The notes beneath the pieces are model-generated. The model was given only the letters and a program-made list of their open reading frames with translations, did no database searches and had not been told where the DNA came from. Position numbers and translations under genes: made by a program. From assembly GCF_030389965.1 (NCBI RefSeq), contig NZ_CP128400.1, positions 1,984,001 through 2,048,000 on the forward strand: a stretch of 64,000 nt of DNA, written 5' to 3'. Positions within the stretch are counted from its first letter, which is position 1. Each line of letters begins with the position of its first letter. Positions 38,317 through 50,044 of the stretch are shown in pieces. Origin of the DNA: Candidatus Chlorohelix allophototropha (GTDB taxonomy: Bacteria; Chloroflexota; Chloroflexia; Chloroheliales; Chloroheliaceae).

Positions 38317-41300
38317 CTACTCCTCGTCTTCTTCATCCGGTTCTACATCGAGGTCAACTTCTTCATCGAGATCGTCATCATCCGGTAAGGTTAGACGTTC
38401 CGCTACGCGGCTCATCAATGCCTCAAGTTCGATCTCTTGCTCGGCGCTGCGCTCACCGTTAACAACTACCGCTACAGACGGCAATTGCATCAGGATTTCG
38501 GGCTTATGCTCCGGCATCTCCTCGATTTCTTCCTCGAGTTCTTCCAGCCTTCGCAAATGCTCTTCGTTATCCGGGTCAATATCCAGCAACTCAGAAAGAG
38601 AGACTTTCGTCTTCTTCTTGGGCTTGTGTCGGATACCCGAACCAGCCGGAATGAGCTTACCGATAATGACGTTTTCCTTCAAACCACGCAAGCGGTCGAT
38701 ACTACCCTGAATAGCCGCTTCGGTCAGAACACGGGTAGTTTCTTGGAAGCTGGCGGCTGAGAGGAAGCTATCGGTTTTTAGAGCAGATTTGGTAACGCCC
38801 AGCAACACCGTTTGCGCGGTTGCCGGTTCGCCGCCTTCTGCCAAAACCCGACTGTTAAACTCCTCGTAGGCAAAGCGATCGAACAACTCACCGGGAAGCA
38901 TATCGGTATCGCCGGGTGTTTCAACCTGCACCTTGCGGAGCATCTGGCGAACCATAATCTCCATGTGCTTTTCGTTGGTATTAACACCTTGTGAGCGATA
39001 AACGCGCTGTACTTCATCAATGAGGTAACGCTGCACCGCTTCGGTTCCAAGAATATGCAAAATTTCTTGCGGATTGCTGCTACCGCTGGTCAAAGGGTCA
39101 CCGGCTTTCACCCGTTCGCCCGGTTGCACCCGCATTTCGGAAGCTGCCGGTACGTCATAATCGCGTTCTTCACGCTCCTCATGGCGTATGACCACCTTAT
39201 TGACGGCAGGAACGGATACCCTACCAGCGAGGCGCGAGGTAATTACGCCCTCATCCTCAACCAGATTGCTGCGCGCAAGTACCGCACCTTCTTGCACTTC
39301 GTCACCCTCGCGCACTACCAACTCATAATTGAGCGGTATATCGTGCGGGTCGGGATAAACTTCAACCGAAACTACTTTGATTTTACGCATTTCCCCTTCG
39401 TTGAATATCTCAACTGCGCCATCAATTTCGCTGAGAATTGCTTGGCTCTTGGGAACACGCGCTTCGAACAATTCTTCCACGCGAGGCAAACCGCTGGTAA
39501 TATCACTACCTGCGACACCGCCGGTATGGAAGGTACGCATGGTCAATTGGGTACCGGGTTCACCGATACTTTGGGCGGCAATGATACCCACTGCCTCGCC
39601 GATATCTACCAACTTGCCGTTCGCAAGGTTGCGCCCGTAGCACAATTGGCAAACGCCAAACTGAACCATACAAGCCAAAGGTGAACGGACATAAATCTGT
39701 TTGATACCGGCTGCGCCGACCTTACGCGCTACAACTTCGTCAATCTCACCGTTGCGTTCCACCAGCACTTCGCCGGTTTCAGGATGGGTGACAGCAATTG
39801 CCGCCATACGCCCGATGATACGCTTGTCGAATTTCTCGGTGATGCGCCCGCTCTCGATAGCATCCGCCTCGCTCAAAACAATGCCTTGCTCTGTGCCACA
39901 GTCGTAAATACCGATAATTACATCCTGAGCCACGTCCACCAAACGGCGGGTTAGATAACCGGAGTCGGCGGTACGTAGCGCGGTATCGGCAAGACCTTTG
40001 CGCGCGCCGTGCGTAGTGATGAAGTATTCCATCACGGAAAGACCTTCGCGGAAGTTTGAGCGCACCGGAATTTCGATGGTCTTACCAGTCGGGTCAGCCA
40101 TCAAACCGCGCATACCGCTCATCTGGCTGATCTGGCGAATGTTACCTTTCGCGCCGGAAGTAGTCATCATATAGAGCGAACCAAAGGGGTTAAGGTGTTT
40201 GCGCACCGCTTCGGTAACCTTATCTTTGGTATCATCCCACACTCTGATGACCTGCTTGTAACGCTCGGTTTCAGTCAAAAGACCGCGTTTGAACTGACGC
40301 TCAATCGCATCTACCTTTTTATCGGCTTCTCTCAGCAACTCATCCTTAATCGGCGGAATTTCTACGTCTTCCACCCCGATGCTGATACCACCCTTAGTAG
40401 AATACTTGAAGCCCAATTTCTTGAGACGGTCTGCCACCACTGCGGTTGGAACTGGCCCATACACCCGGTAACACTCTGCCATAATCTCATCGAGCCGAGC
40501 CGCCCCTACCCAGTCGTTAATCTCACGCACAAAGAAGGTTTGTAATTTGCGCGGTAGATTTTCAATGAACAGAATACGCCCGATGGTAGTATCATAAAGC
40601 TTACCGTTTAAAACCGGATACGGCACAGGCTCGCCTTTTTTAATGGCAACTTCATTGTCACGGCGTTGTCGTTCTGCAACCGACTCCACCAAATGTTCGG
40701 GAGTACCTACCCGAATCGGCGCTTCTATATATAAAGGACGTTCTTCGCTGGTAGGCGAATGGATAATACCCGTTTCGTATGCCAGCAAAGCCTCTTCAAA
40801 AGTTGAAAATACTTTGCCTTCACCGGAAGTACCCGGTCGCGCAATCGTCAGGTAGTAGCACCCTAGAATAATATCCTGATGCGGGGTAATAACCGGCTGA
40901 CCGTTGGAAGGGCGCAGCACGTTATATACCGATAGCAGGCGTTCGCGGGCTTCTTCCTGCGCTTTTCGCGAAAGCGGCACGTGAACTGCCATTTGGTCAC
41001 CGTCGAAGTCGGCGTTATATGCCTTACAAACGAGCGGGTGCAATTGGATTGCGCTACCCTCAATCAGCACTGCCTCAAACGCTTGGATACCCAAACGGTG
41101 CAGCGTAGGAGCGCGGTTCAACAGTACCAAGTAATCCTTGATTACCTCTTCCAACACGTCCCAAACTTCCGGCTTGACGCGCTCAACAATGCGCTTCGCA
41201 CTCTTGATGTTGTGGGCGTAACCGCGTTCTACCAGACGGCGCATTACGAAAGGCTTGAAAAGTTCCAAAGCCATTTTCTTGGGCAAACCGCACTGATGCA

Positions 41301-42900
41301 ACTTGAGGTCAGGCCCTACCACAATTACGGAACGTCCAGAGTAGTCCACACGTTTACCGAGCAAGTTTTGGCGGAAACGACCTTGCTTGCCTTTCAGCAT
41401 ATCGCTGAGGCTCTTTAGCTTGTGCTTACCGCTACCGCTTACCACTCGTCCGCGCCGCCCGTTATCAATCAGCGCGTCCACCGCTTCTTGCAACATGCGC
41501 TTTTCGTTGCGAATGATGATTTCAGGTGCGCCCAATTCTTTAAGGCGTTGCAAACGATTGTTGCGGTTGATAACCCGGCGATACAGGTCATTCAAATCGC
41601 TGGTGGCGAAACGACCACCGTCAAGTTGTACCATCGGGCGCAAGTCTGGGGGGATAACCGGAAGAATGGTGAAAATCATCCATTCAGGGCGGTTGCCGCT
41701 CTTGCGGAAGGCTTCCACCACCCGCAACCGTTTGGTAGCTTTTTTCTTGCGCTGTCCGTTCAGGATTTGGATTTCTTGGCGAAGTTCACTCGCCATTTTA
41801 TCCATGTCCATTTCTTTGACGACTTGATAGACCGCTTCCGCGCCCATACCCGCCTTGAAAGGCGCAGGCACATTCAGCTTATCGAAGAAGATTGAGCGCA
41901 AATCGCGGTATTTGTTCTCGCTGAGCAACTGAAGGCGATGAATACTTTCAAGCTCATCAATAGTATTCTCAACTTCAGCGCGAACCGCCGCGATGTCAGA
42001 GTTTAGCTTGCCGAGAACCTGTTCGATCTCCTGCTGCTTCACATACTGAATCTGGTCGCGCTCACCTTCTGCCAAAGTTTGGGTATTGGATTGCTGGATG
42101 CGAATATCGTGTTCGATTTTCTCGCGCTCTCTACCGATAATCTCATCCATCTCGGCAAGGCGATCATCATTCAGCATCTGATCCTTGCGTGCAATGATAC
42201 TGGTGCGGAAAGCAATTTCAGTCGGCGCAGCCTTGTTGCGCAGCCCCTTAACTTTTTCCCGTACTTCTTCCACTTCGGCTTCAAACCCGCTGACTGCCAG
42301 TTGCAATTCTTCTTCAAGCTGAGTTTTGCGAGTAGCCGCGCTGGTATTGAGATTGCTGACATCCCCTTCCAGACCTTTGCGCTTTTCGCTAATCTTAGCC
42401 TGTGATTCTGCCTCAAGTTGCTTGACCCGCTCATCGCCTTCTTGCTTGGCGCGTTCAATCAGCTTGTTAATCTCTTCCTGATCTACCTCAGTTACCACAT
42501 AGGTGGCGAAATACAGCACGCGCTCTAGGTTGCGGGGTGATATATCCAGCAACAAACCCAAACGGCTAGGCGTACCTTTTACAAACCAGATATGGCTAAC
42601 CGGGGCAGCAAGCTGGATATGACCCATACGCTCGCGGCGCACTTTGCTGCGGGCAACTTCCACGCCGCACTTGTCGCAGATAACCCCTTTATACCGTACC
42701 CGTTTGTATTTTCCGCAATAGCATTCCCAGTCTTTGGTAGGACCAAAGATGCGTTCGCAAAACAAACCATCGCGCTCCGGTTTAAGGGTGCGGTAGTTGA
42801 TGGTTTCAGGCTTGGTTACTTCTCCATGCGACCAAGCGCGGATTTGCTCCGGCGAAGCTAGGCTGATGCGAATTGCGTTAAAATTGTTTACTTCGAGCAT
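38317..42900 (-). CDS. rpoC: DNA-directed RNA polymerase subunit beta'
   Basis: 1527 residues, longer than many bacterial beta' chains. The N-terminal zinc site is C60, C62, C75 and C78 ([19 protein letters not shown]). The Mg-binding NADFDGD is at 629-635. The second zinc cluster is in CGTEQGIVL and [15 protein letters not shown]. The bridge/trigger region, [20 protein letters not shown], is present. Between [11 protein letters not shown] (about 140) and ENKYRDL (about 330) there is an insertion of about 175-190 residues that is highly charged and coiled-coil-like ([56 protein letters not shown]), where E. coli has about a dozen residues. The C-terminus is a very acidic tail. The start is clear; rpoB is upstream with a 243-bp gap filled by repeat C. 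Confidence 0.98.
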   Translation of the reverse strand: MLEVNNFNAIRISLASPEQIRAWSHGEVTKPETINYRTLKPERDGLFCERIFGPTKDWECYCGKYKRVRYKGVICDKCGVEVARSKVRRERMGHIQLAAPVSHIWFVKGTPSRLGLLLDISPRNLERVLYFATYVVTEVDQEEINKLIERAKQEGDERVKQLEAESQAKISEKRKGLEGDVSNLNTSAATRKTQLEEELQLAVSGFEAEVEEVREKVKGLRNKAAPTEIAFRTSIIARKDQMLNDDRLAEMDEIIGREREKIEHDIRIQQSNTQTLAEGERDQIQYVKQQEIEQVLGKLNSDIAAVRAEVENTIDELESIHRLQLLSENKYRDLRSIFFDKLNVPAPFKAGMGAEAVYQVVKEMDMDKMASELRQEIQILNGQRKKKATKRLRVVEAFRKSGNRPEWMIFTILPVIPPDLRPMVQLDGGRFATSDLNDLYRRVINRNNRLQRLKELGAPEIIIRNEKRMLQEAVDALIDNGRRGRVVSGSGKHKLKSLSDMLKGKQGRFRQNLLGKRVDYSGRSVIVVGPDLKLHQCGLPKKMALELFKPFVMRRLVERGYAHNIKSAKRIVERVKPEVWDVLEEVIKDYLVLLNRAPTLHRLGIQAFEAVLIEGSAIQLHPLVCKAYNADFDGDQMAVHVPLSRKAQEEARERLLSVYNVLRPSNGQPVITPHQDIILGCYYLTIARPGTSGEGKVFSTFEEALLAYETGIIHSPTSEERPLYIEAPIRVGTPEHLVESVAERQRRDNEVAIKKGEPVPYPVLNGKLYDTTIGRILFIENLPRKLQTFFVREINDWVGAARLDEIMAECYRVYGPVPTAVVADRLKKLGFKYSTKGGISIGVEDVEIPPIKDELLREADKKVDAIERQFKRGLLTETERYKQVIRVWDDTKDKVTEAVRKHLNPFGSLYMMTTSGAKGNIRQISQMSGMRGLMADPTGKTIEIPVRSNFREGLSVMEYFITTHGARKGLADTALRTADSGYLTRRLVDVAQDVIIGIYDCGTEQGIVLSEADAIESGRITEKFDKRIIGRMAAIAVTHPETGEVLVERNGEIDEVVARKVGAAGIKQIYVRSPLACMVQFGVCQLCYGRNLANGKLVDIGEAVGIIAAQSIGEPGTQLTMRTFHTGGVAGSDITSGLPRVEELFEARVPKSQAILSEIDGAVEIFNEGEMRKIKVVSVEVYPDPHDIPLNYELVVREGDEVQEGAVLARSNLVEDEGVITSRLAGRVSVPAVNKVVIRHEEREERDYDVPAASEMRVQPGERVKAGDPLTSGSSNPQEILHILGTEAVQRYLIDEVQRVYRSQGVNTNEKHMEIMVRQMLRKVQVETPGDTDMLPGELFDRFAYEEFNSRVLAEGGEPATAQTVLLGVTKSALKTDSFLSAASFQETTRVLTEAAIQGSIDRLRGLKENVIIGKLIPAGSGIRHKPKKKTKVSLSELLDIDPDNEEHLRRLEELEEEIEEMPEHKPEILMQLPSVAVVVNGERSAEQEIELEALMSRVAERLTLPDDDDLDEEVDLDVEPDEEDEE

Positions 42901-42957
42901 TTATTATTCCCCCGTTCCTTGCAGAATTGCGGAGTGTGTCATTTTAATCGTAGCTAT

Positions 42958-43139
42958 TCACCCCCCTAGCCCCCCTCAAGGGGGGAAAGGGAGAAAGGAG
43001 TTCAAGGGGACACCCCTTGCGACCCCGCACAGGGGTTGCACCCCTGAGAACCCCGCTCGGATTCCGTTAGCCCCCTCAAGGGCGAAGTAGGAGAGAGGAG
43101 TTCAAGGGGACACCCCTGAGAACCCCGTTCGGACTCCGT
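42958..43139 (-). repeat. Repeat family C inside the rpoB-rpoC intergenic gap
   Basis: Inverted relative to 14141-14370. It contains CCCCCCTCAAGGGGGGAAAG, then AGGAGTTCAAGGGGACACCC twice (43000 and 43100), CTTGCGACCCCGCACAGGGG and CACCCCTGAGAACCCCG twice. Being between rpoB and rpoC, it is transcribed in the operon and can fold into several GC-rich hairpins. Transcription must pass through it to make beta'. Confidence 0.8.
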
Positions 43140-43143
43140 GCTA

Positions 43144-46100
43144 TTATTCTCCGCCGCTATTCTCAAAACCAGAAAGGTTGATGCCTTCCAGTTCGCTGAG
43201 ATAGTCGCCGCCGGTATCCTCGGCAAATTCGATGGGCGCTTCTTCTTCGTTCAGCACCTCGATATTCAAGCCGAGCGACTGGAGTTCCTTGACCAGCACT
43301 TTGAAGCTTTCCGGTACGCCTGCTTCGAGAATTTCCTCGCCCTTGACGATTGCCTCATAGGTCTTTACGCGACCGATAACATCGTCAGATTTGACGGTGA
43401 TCATCTCTTGCAGAATGTGCGCTGCTCCGTAAGCTTCCAGCGCCCACACTTCCATTTCACCGAAACGCTGCCCGCCGAACTGCGCTTTACCACCCAACGG
43501 CTGTTGAGTTACCAGCGAGTAAGGCCCGGTTGAGCGTGCGTGAATTTTGTCTTCCACAAGGTGAGCAAGTTTCAGGTAGTACATTATGCCTACCATTACG
43601 GGTTGATCAAACGGCTCACCGGTACGTCCATCGAATAACTGGATTTTGCCATCGGCGGGTAAGCCTGCCATCTCCAGCATTTTATGGATTTCTTCTTCAT
43701 GCACCCCGTCAAATACGGGTGTAGCAATTTTGACCCCTAAGCGTTTTGCTGCCCACCCAAGATGGGTTTCCAGCAATTGTCCTAAGTTCATACGCGAAGG
43801 TACGCCGATAGGGTTCAAGATAATCTGGATAGGGCGACCATCCGGCAGGAAGGGCATATCTTCAATCGGCAATACGCGGCTGATTACGCCCTTGTTGCCG
43901 TGTCGTCCTGCCATTTTGTCACCCGCGCTGATTTTGCGTTTCTGCGCTAGGCTGACTCGCACCATCTGGTTTACGCCCGCCGGTAACTCATCGTTATTCT
44001 CGCGGCTGAAAATCTTTACGTCGATTACCTTACCGCGCACACCATTCGGCACGCGCAAGCTGGTATCTTTCACCTCGCGAGCTTTTTCACCGAAGATTGC
44101 CCGTAACAAGCGTTCTTCAGCGGTGAGTTCGGTTTCACCTTTAGGGGTAATCTTGCCTACCAAAATATCGTTAGGCTGTACATCTGCGCCCACATAGATA
44201 ATGCCGCGCTCGTCCAAATCTCGTAGGCTTTCCTCGCCCACATTCGGGATGTCGCGGGTTATTTCTTCAGGTCCGAGCTTGGTATCCCGCGCTTCGGTTT
44301 CATACTTTTCTATATGAATACTGGTGAAAGTATCTTCATGTACCAGTTCTTCGCTGACCAAGATGGCATCTTCAAAGTTGCCGCCTTCCCAAGGCATAAA
44401 TGCCACCAGTACGTTCTGACCTAAAGCCAGTTCGCCTTTTTCGGTGCTACTGTTATCGGCAACCACCTGCCCTTTAGCAACCCGTTCGCCCTTATTAATG
44501 CTAGGGCGTTGGTTGATGCAGGTATCTTGGTTTGAGCGTACAAACTTGGTGAGTTTGTGAACGTATTCTTCGCCGTTATCATCGGTGACGGTAATGCTTT
44601 CGCCGGTAGAGCTAGAAACAACCCCATCCGCTTGTGATAGCATTACACGCCCACTATCGCGGGCAGCTTGCCATTCCACGCCTGTTCCCACCACCGGGGA
44701 TTGCGGGCGCAATAGCGGCACAGCCTGACGTTGCATGTTCGCACCCATCAACGCGCGGTTCGCGTCATCATGTTCAAGGAAGGGGATCAGCGCGGTTGCC
44801 ACACTAACCACCTGCTTAGGCGAAACATCCATGTAGTCAATCAGGTCGGGCGTTTCCATCACGAACTCGTCACCATAACGCGCCGCTACTCTGGGCTGTA
44901 CGAAGTGACCATCGTCATCCAATTCCACGTTCGCCTGTGCAATGCGATACTCTTCTTCGCGGTCTGCGCTAAGGTAATCTATCTGCGCGATTACAACGGG
45001 CTGAATACGCACGGTGCGTAAGCCCAAGCTACCGATTTTCTCGGAAAGTTCGAGGCTTATTTGCACCCCTTCTTCGGCAATAACCTCGCCGGTGTTGGGG
45101 TCGGCAATCGTCTCGCGTAGAATTTTGCCTTCTAATTGTTCGGCTACCGCATCAACGCGATGCACCACCTTGCGATAAGGGGTCTCGATGAAGCCGTATT
45201 CATTTACGCGGGCGTAGGTTGCCAAGTTACCGATTAGACCGATGTTCGGTCCTTCCGGCGTTTCAATCGGGCAGATACGACCGTAATGGCTATGGTGAAC
45301 GTCCCGGACTTCAAATCCGGCGCGATCGCGGTTCAAACCGCCGGGACCTAAGGCAGACAGACGGCGTTTGTGGGTCAACTCTGCCAACGGGTTGTTCTGA
45401 TCCATAAACTGCGATAACTGGCTACCGCCGAAGAACTCGCGCATTGCCGCTACTACCGGGCGAATGTTTACGAGGCTATTAGGGGTGGCAGTCGTTGGGT
45501 CGGTAATGCTCATGCGCTCTTTAATGACGCGTTCCATTCGCAGCAAACCAACGCGCAATTGGGACTGGATTAATTCACCTACCGCTCGAATACGGCGATT
45601 GCCCAAGTGGTCAATATCATCGGCATGCCCTTCGCCGTTGTTGAGGCGAATGATCATAGCCACAATTTTGAAAATATCGTCTTTGGTGAGATGTCGCAAA
45701 TCGGGGCGGACATCCAGTTTGAGACGCTTATTCAACTTGTAGCGACCTACTCTGGCAAGATCGTAGCGGCGCGGATTAAACAGCAACGAGAACAGCAAGT
45801 TGCGCGCATTTTCAATATTGGGCGGGTCGCCCGGACGCAAGCGTTTGTAAAGCTCTATCAGAGCCTCTTCCCCGTTCTTGGTGGGGTCTTTCTCGATGGT
45901 CTGTTGGATAAGCAACTGGTTATTAAAGCGGGGTGCGCCTTCTCCACCGCTTGAATTAGCGGTGTAAGCGGTAGCATTAGCCTCCGCGAACATCTCAATT
46001 AGATGCTCATCGTGACCAACTTCGCTAGGCTTTACCCCATCATCTGCCAGCACCGCCAGAATTGAGCGCAGCAACACCGTAACCGGGATTTTGCGCTTGC

Positions 46101-46713
46101 GGTCAACCTTTACCGAGATGACGTTCTTATTGCTGGTTTCAAATTCGAGCCATGCGCCTCGATTCGGTATCAGCTTTGCGCCGAACAGCGAGTGACCGGT
46201 TACAGGGTCATCAGTACGAATAAACAGGATGCCCGGACTGCGCACCAATTGGGAGACTACTACCCGTTCTGCACCGTTAACCACATAAGTACCGGTATCG
46301 GTCATCATATGGAAATCGCCCATAAAGATTTCGGAATCTTTTACTTCGCCGGTTTCTTTGATAACCAAACGCACATTTACTTTGAGGGGTGCAGCAAAAG
46401 TAGCGTCACGATCGCGGCACTCATCGGGGGAATAGCGTGGCTTGTCAAAGTGATAATCCAGAAAGTGCAGTTCCATGCTCTTGCCCGTAAAATCGGTTAT
46501 GGGCGAGATTTCATCGAGTAACTCTCTTAACCCCTCACGCTGGAACCACTTGAAGCTGTCCACCTGAGTAGAAATAAGATAAGGCATTTCCATAACGGTA
46601 CTGGTGCGGTTGAACCAGAGCCGTGGAGGACGCTGCAACTTTTTATCATCGAGTACGGATATGCGGGGGGCGCTTTGGGGCAGAGCTTCCAGACTTAGAG
46701 CAGTCATTGTCAT
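43144..46713 (-). CDS. rpoB: DNA-directed RNA polymerase subunit beta
   Basis: 1189 residues, a typical non-proteobacterial length. The rifampicin region reads [20 protein letters not shown] and [20 protein letters not shown], with the usual sensitive-type residues (Gln, Asp, His and the Ser of RLSALGPGG). [40 protein letters not shown] and [20 protein letters not shown] are invariant family blocks. The chain ends in a short acidic tail. ATG 46713 follows AAGGAG at 9 bases. It is first in the rpoBC operon, driven by a consensus promoter about 190 bp upstream; the ribosomal protein genes often found upstream (rplJ, rplL) are not here. The neighbour on that side is a divergent hydrolase gene. 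Confidence 0.98.
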   Translation of the reverse strand: MTMTALSLEALPQSAPRISVLDDKKLQRPPRLWFNRTSTVMEMPYLISTQVDSFKWFQREGLRELLDEISPITDFTGKSMELHFLDYHFDKPRYSPDECRDRDATFAAPLKVNVRLVIKETGEVKDSEIFMGDFHMMTDTGTYVVNGAERVVVSQLVRSPGILFIRTDDPVTGHSLFGAKLIPNRGAWLEFETSNKNVISVKVDRKRKIPVTVLLRSILAVLADDGVKPSEVGHDEHLIEMFAEANATAYTANSSGGEGAPRFNNQLLIQQTIEKDPTKNGEEALIELYKRLRPGDPPNIENARNLLFSLLFNPRRYDLARVGRYKLNKRLKLDVRPDLRHLTKDDIFKIVAMIIRLNNGEGHADDIDHLGNRRIRAVGELIQSQLRVGLLRMERVIKERMSITDPTTATPNSLVNIRPVVAAMREFFGGSQLSQFMDQNNPLAELTHKRRLSALGPGGLNRDRAGFEVRDVHHSHYGRICPIETPEGPNIGLIGNLATYARVNEYGFIETPYRKVVHRVDAVAEQLEGKILRETIADPNTGEVIAEEGVQISLELSEKIGSLGLRTVRIQPVVIAQIDYLSADREEEYRIAQANVELDDDGHFVQPRVAARYGDEFVMETPDLIDYMDVSPKQVVSVATALIPFLEHDDANRALMGANMQRQAVPLLRPQSPVVGTGVEWQAARDSGRVMLSQADGVVSSSTGESITVTDDNGEEYVHKLTKFVRSNQDTCINQRPSINKGERVAKGQVVADNSSTEKGELALGQNVLVAFMPWEGGNFEDAILVSEELVHEDTFTSIHIEKYETEARDTKLGPEEITRDIPNVGEESLRDLDERGIIYVGADVQPNDILVGKITPKGETELTAEERLLRAIFGEKAREVKDTSLRVPNGVRGKVIDVKIFSRENNDELPAGVNQMVRVSLAQKRKISAGDKMAGRHGNKGVISRVLPIEDMPFLPDGRPIQIILNPIGVPSRMNLGQLLETHLGWAAKRLGVKIATPVFDGVHEEEIHKMLEMAGLPADGKIQLFDGRTGEPFDQPVMVGIMYYLKLAHLVEDKIHARSTGPYSLVTQQPLGGKAQFGGQRFGEMEVWALEAYGAAHILQEMITVKSDDVIGRVKTYEAIVKGEEILEAGVPESFKVLVKELQSLGLNIEVLNEEEAPIEFAEDTGGDYLSELEGINLSGFENSGGE

Positions 46714-46908
46714 GCGCGATTACTCCTTAAATGATAATAAGCACACACACAAAAACCTGCATGGCAGAAACATTACGGATACTACTCTCTTTGCATATTC
46801 CCTTGTGTGAGAATCTCGACTTTGAGACCTTATCCTTATGTTTCGCGTGCCACCACAGGCGTATGTGAGGTGCTGTGCTCCTCAGCTATTGCTTTTGGTA
46901 GGGCGTAT

Positions 46909-46937
46909 ATAATACTAAATATTATTTATATTGTCAA
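46909..46937 (-). promoter_or_regulatory. Promoter of the rpoBC operon
   Basis: TTGACA (46937-46932), a 17-base AT-rich spacer and TATTAT (46914-46909) on the minus strand form a near-consensus sigma-70 promoter. The predicted start near 46902 gives a leader of about 190 nt before rpoB, containing the inverted-repeat-like GAGGAGCACAGCACCTC (46863-46882 region). This leader is long enough for regulation. Confidence 0.8.
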
Positions 46938-47131
46938 GATATTCTTTGCATTGTATAGGATTTATGTAGAATTATGACAAATTATACACAATCTACACTG
47001 ATTTTTAACTAAATATTGATTATTGATTTTTTCACATTCCGGTTGTAAAATATTCGACAGCAGATACCAACTGTGTAATGGGTGGACATACAATGTAGTG
47101 TGTTCCCCCTTCCCTCGAAAGGATATCTCCC

Positions 47132-48016
47132 TTGAGTAAACTTGTGGTTATCACGGTTCACGGCATTTCTGATTCTGTTCTTCATGACGACTATACCTAT
47201 AATTTTAAGAACCTGCTCTACGATAAGCTCAAGCATCTTAAAGTTATTCCTGAAAAAGCCTCGCAAGAAGAATATGACCAATATATTGTTTTCGATTATG
47301 TCAACTACTCTGATATTGGACATACTGCGGAGTTGCTTGTTCTTGACGCTTATACCAAAGAACGCAACAAGCTTTACAATTTCCTCGATCAGCTAATCGA
47401 GCGCGCCGCTTTCGACCAAATACGCCGCCAAATTATCACTTCACTCAGTGATGTGATGGTCTATCAGAGTACAAAATGGCGCGACCAGATTCGGCAACGA
47501 CTCTTGGATAAGATAAATCCCTTTGTAACTAGCGGGGACGCGGTTTCGGTGGTGGGGCATAGCCTCGGCTCGGTGGTGTCTTTCGACACGGTTTATTACA
47601 ATAGCCGCAAAAACCCCTCTTGGCTAGCCGCCGGGTTTAAACCCAGCAACCTTTTTACGATCGGCTCACCTATCGGGCTTTTCAGTCTTGAACTGGAAGA
47701 CGATACCGGGGTGCAAAAGCCGCGCTATTTCACCAGCGCCGCAACCCCCGACTATCTCGACCCTAAAAATACCAATCCGGATTTAGACCCCGTTCGCAGC
47801 GATGGGGTATGGTATAATTTTCTGGATGCGCAGGATTTAATTGGCTATCCTTTGGAAGTGCTTTTCGAGGGTAAGTTCAAGGTTAAGGATTTTCTGGTTC
47901 AAACTGGCACAAATCCTTTAACCGCGCATACCGAATATTGGAACAATAACGAAGTGACGCAACACATTGCGGAGCGTCTTGCTCTGGACTACAAGCGGAT
48001 AAGCGGCGGCAAGTAA
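47132..48016 (+). CDS. Alpha/beta-hydrolase (lipase-like)
   Basis: 294 residues starting at TTG 47132, with GAAAGGATATC upstream. The first strand, KLVVITVHGISDS, supplies the HG oxyanion motif at the N-terminus. The nucleophile elbow is VVGHSLGSVVSFDTVYY (Ser of GHSLGS near 144). IGSPIGLF follows, as in lipases of the class 3 or PGAP1-like type. The catalytic Asp may lie in FLDAQDLIGYPLE and the His in NPLTAHTEYWNNNEV. No signal peptide or TM helix is seen, so it is probably cytosolic. It is divergent from rpoB. The substrate is unknown; an esterase or lipase is the reasonable call. Confidence 0.82.
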   Translation: MSKLVVITVHGISDSVLHDDYTYNFKNLLYDKLKHLKVIPEKASQEEYDQYIVFDYVNYSDIGHTAELLVLDAYTKERNKLYNFLDQLIERAAFDQIRRQIITSLSDVMVYQSTKWRDQIRQRLLDKINPFVTSGDAVSVVGHSLGSVVSFDTVYYNSRKNPSWLAAGFKPSNLFTIGSPIGLFSLELEDDTGVQKPRYFTSAATPDYLDPKNTNPDLDPVRSDGVWYNFLDAQDLIGYPLEVLFEGKFKVKDFLVQTGTNPLTAHTEYWNNNEVTQHIAERLALDYKRISGGK

Positions 48017-48146
48017 TTGCAGCCAACCGTGAGTATGCACTAAAGCGCGAAACCAAACAGCGCGCTATTCTATAAATTTCAAACACTCGTTTCTTCTTAT
48101 CGCAATGTTCGCCCGGAACATAAATATGAACCGGGAATACAGCAGG

Positions 48147-48341
48147 AAGTTTATGAAGATTAATTTTTGAATCGGTGTATTAAGAGAGACCGGGCGGTTC
48201 TCGAACCGCCCCTACAAATCGGTTCTCATGGGATTGGGTTCGTAGGGGCGCATCGTGATGCGCCCGCGTGGGATGGTAAAATCTACAGGGTTTGCATCAC
48301 ACCTCCACACAGGTTCATTTCTTAAAGTTCATCGACCCTTG
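48147..48341. repeat. Repeat family A, degenerate inverted copy
   Basis: The left arm GAAGTTTATGAAGATTAATT and right arm TTTCTTAAAGTTCATCGACC plus CTTG are worn versions of the family A ends. Inside are GGGCGGTTCTCGAACCGCCC and GGGCGCATCGTGATGCGCCC, and the GGTAAAATCTACAGGGTTTG block that in the other copies is on the opposite strand. Confidence 0.6.
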
Positions 48342-48669
48342 TCTTTAAGCGAAAGTCCAAAAAGTTGAAACGCCGATAGCAATAACTGAAACACCCTTGC
48401 CGGGGGTTAGTTTCTATATGTATTTGTCGGTAATATTTAGTGCAGATAGGTTCAGAGCAATGAGCAAAATGTTTTTATTTCTTGGCAAACTGTTAGGCTT
48501 GTATGGCGATAGCCTGAAAACTCGCCCCGATATGTATCTGGCTGACGAGTTTATCAACAAGTCGCAAGACAACACCCCTGCGAACGAGCATGTGATTCTT
48601 AGCTTTCCGGTGGAAAGAACAAAGAGGAATCGGGCAGTCAATTTTTGAAAAAGAGCCTAGACATAAAAA
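48342..48669. other. Intergenic, one weak frame only
   Basis: A plus-strand frame of up to 83 codons (48397-48648, inner ATG 48460: MSKMFLFLGKLLGLYGDSLK...) overlaps a similar minus-strand frame. Neither has a convincing ribosome site or recognisable domain, so no gene is called. Confidence 0.4.
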
Positions 48670-48689
48670 CAAGGGGATTAAGCCCCTTG
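48670..48689 (-). terminator. Terminator of the Crp/Fnr-HIT operon
   Basis: CAAGGGG (48670-48676) and CCCCTTG (48683-48689) form a 7-bp stem with a 6-nt loop. On the minus strand TTTTTATG follows. It lies 12 bp past the HIT gene stop. Confidence 0.82.
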
Positions 48690-48700
48690 TCTGAAAACTT

Positions 48701-49114
48701 TTACAAACCCGCTTTCAGCTTCTCCGCGTTGGCGTTCAGCACATCGGGAGAAGACGCGCTTGCTTTCCAGATTGCCAGCAAATCATCGTCTTTGTAGCGT
48801 GGGATTACATGTACATGATAATGGAAGACACTTTGCATAGCGGCAGGTTCATTATTCTGTAGCAAGTTTACGCCGAGCGGTTCAAACTGGCGCTTGAGCG
48901 CACGTGCCACTCGCGCCCCCACCTGAGCAACATAACTTACATAATCATCAGGTATTTCATATATATTTGGGTAATGTACTTTGGGAATGACTAAAGTATG
49001 TCCCGGATTCTTTTGTTGTAAATTCATGAAGACCAATACTTTATCGTCTTCGTAGGCTTTTGCAGAGGGCAACTTGCCCGCCACAATTTTGCAGAATATG
49101 CAATTCTCGTCCAT
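48701..49114 (-). CDS. HIT family protein
   Basis: 137 residues, the standard length of a single-domain histidine triad nucleotide-binding protein. It starts CIFCKIVAGKLPSAKAYEDD, with the Cys pair often found in bacterial HIT proteins, continues LVFMNLQQKNPGHTLVIPKV, and carries the catalytic triad in VFHYHVHVIPRYKDD (H-x-H-x-H, near 100). Such enzymes hydrolyse AMP-lysine, dinucleoside polyphosphates or related nucleotide conjugates. It lies 19 bp downstream of the Crp/Fnr regulator on the same strand and in front of a terminator, so the two form an operon. Confidence 0.94.
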   Translation of the reverse strand: MDENCIFCKIVAGKLPSAKAYEDDKVLVFMNLQQKNPGHTLVIPKVHYPNIYEIPDDYVSYVAQVGARVARALKRQFEPLGVNLLQNNEPAAMQSVFHYHVHVIPRYKDDDLLAIWKASASSPDVLNANAEKLKAGL

Positions 49115-49133
49115 TCGTCCGGTTTACCTTCTC

Positions 49134-49820
49134 CTAATAAATTCTTTTTGCTAATTCATCGGGCTTAATCAGCGTAATACGTTGCCGATCAATTGCAATA
49201 TAATTGCGTTCTTGAAACGCGACTAATTGACGATTAACGCTTTCTCTGGTAGTGCCTAACATATTGGCAATGTCTTGCTGAGTCAGGCGCAAATCTATTT
49301 CTATACTACCATCAGGCTTTTGCTTGCCGTAGCTATTGGATAGCTCTAGTAACTTCTTAGCCAAACGCGCCGGTATATCGAGAAAAACCACATCTTCTAC
49401 CAGCGCATCGGTCAAACGAATACGTTGGCTGAGAGTAGCAATCACGTTGACCGCTACCATTGGATGCTTCTTGAGAAAATCTATAAAATCATCCCGGTAA
49501 ATAATCAACACATCTGCCGGTCCAACGCTGGTAACCGTAGCAGAACGGGGCTTGCCATCGAACAGGGATAACTCTCCAAAAAAATCGCCTTTGCACAAAA
49601 TCGCCAGAATCATCTCGGTGCCGCTTTCGCTAGGCACGCTAACTTTCACCGTTCCATCCACAATAAGATACATGGTAGAACCAGCATCATCTTTATGATA
49701 AATCGTTTCACCATGTTTATAAACTCGCCGCTTAACTCGGACGGCTAGCTCTTTTAGTTCATCTGGATCGGTTGAGGCAAAAAATGGGATGCTTGCCAGA
49801 AAATTCTCTTCATGGGGCAT
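49134..49820 (-). CDS. Crp/Fnr family transcriptional regulator
   Basis: 228 residues. The N-terminal cyclic nucleotide-binding fold has YKHGETIYHKDDAGSTMYLI, VDGTVKVSVPSESGTEMILA and the phosphate-binding-cassette-like FFGELSLFDGKPRSATVTSV, which keeps the Gly-Glu and Arg-Ser-Ala-Thr positions of CRP, so cAMP or a related ligand is plausible. A long dimerisation helix (VNVIATLSQRIRLTDALVED) leads to the HTH, LTQQDIANMLGTTRESVNRQ. No Cys cluster for an Fe-S centre is present. It is the first gene of the operon with the HIT protein. Confidence 0.94.
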   Translation of the reverse strand: MPHEENFLASIPFFASTDPDELKELAVRVKRRVYKHGETIYHKDDAGSTMYLIVDGTVKVSVPSESGTEMILAILCKGDFFGELSLFDGKPRSATVTSVGPADVLIIYRDDFIDFLKKHPMVAVNVIATLSQRIRLTDALVEDVVFLDIPARLAKKLLELSNSYGKQKPDGSIEIDLRLTQQDIANMLGTTRESVNRQLVAFQERNYIAIDRQRITLIKPDELAKRIY

Positions 49821-50044
49821 AGAAATTGTCCTAAAAATAAGAGATAAAGATTATATTTGCAGGCGATGCATGTTTTTCGATGTTAACACGCTCGAATAGG
49901 CTTGTCAATCATTTTAGCCTTAATGTTATTCTAATACAATTATCGAACCGAAGTAATTAGTACTAGTTAAAGCCCAAATATCGGCATTGTAATGCACCAT
50001 TGCCCTATCCCCTCGAATTGCAGGTAGGCTCAGGGCTACACAGG

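Noticed and set aside
48397..48648. 83-codon plus-strand frame and its minus-strand counterpart
   Set aside because: Overlapping frames of similar length on both strands, no convincing start signal, no domain.
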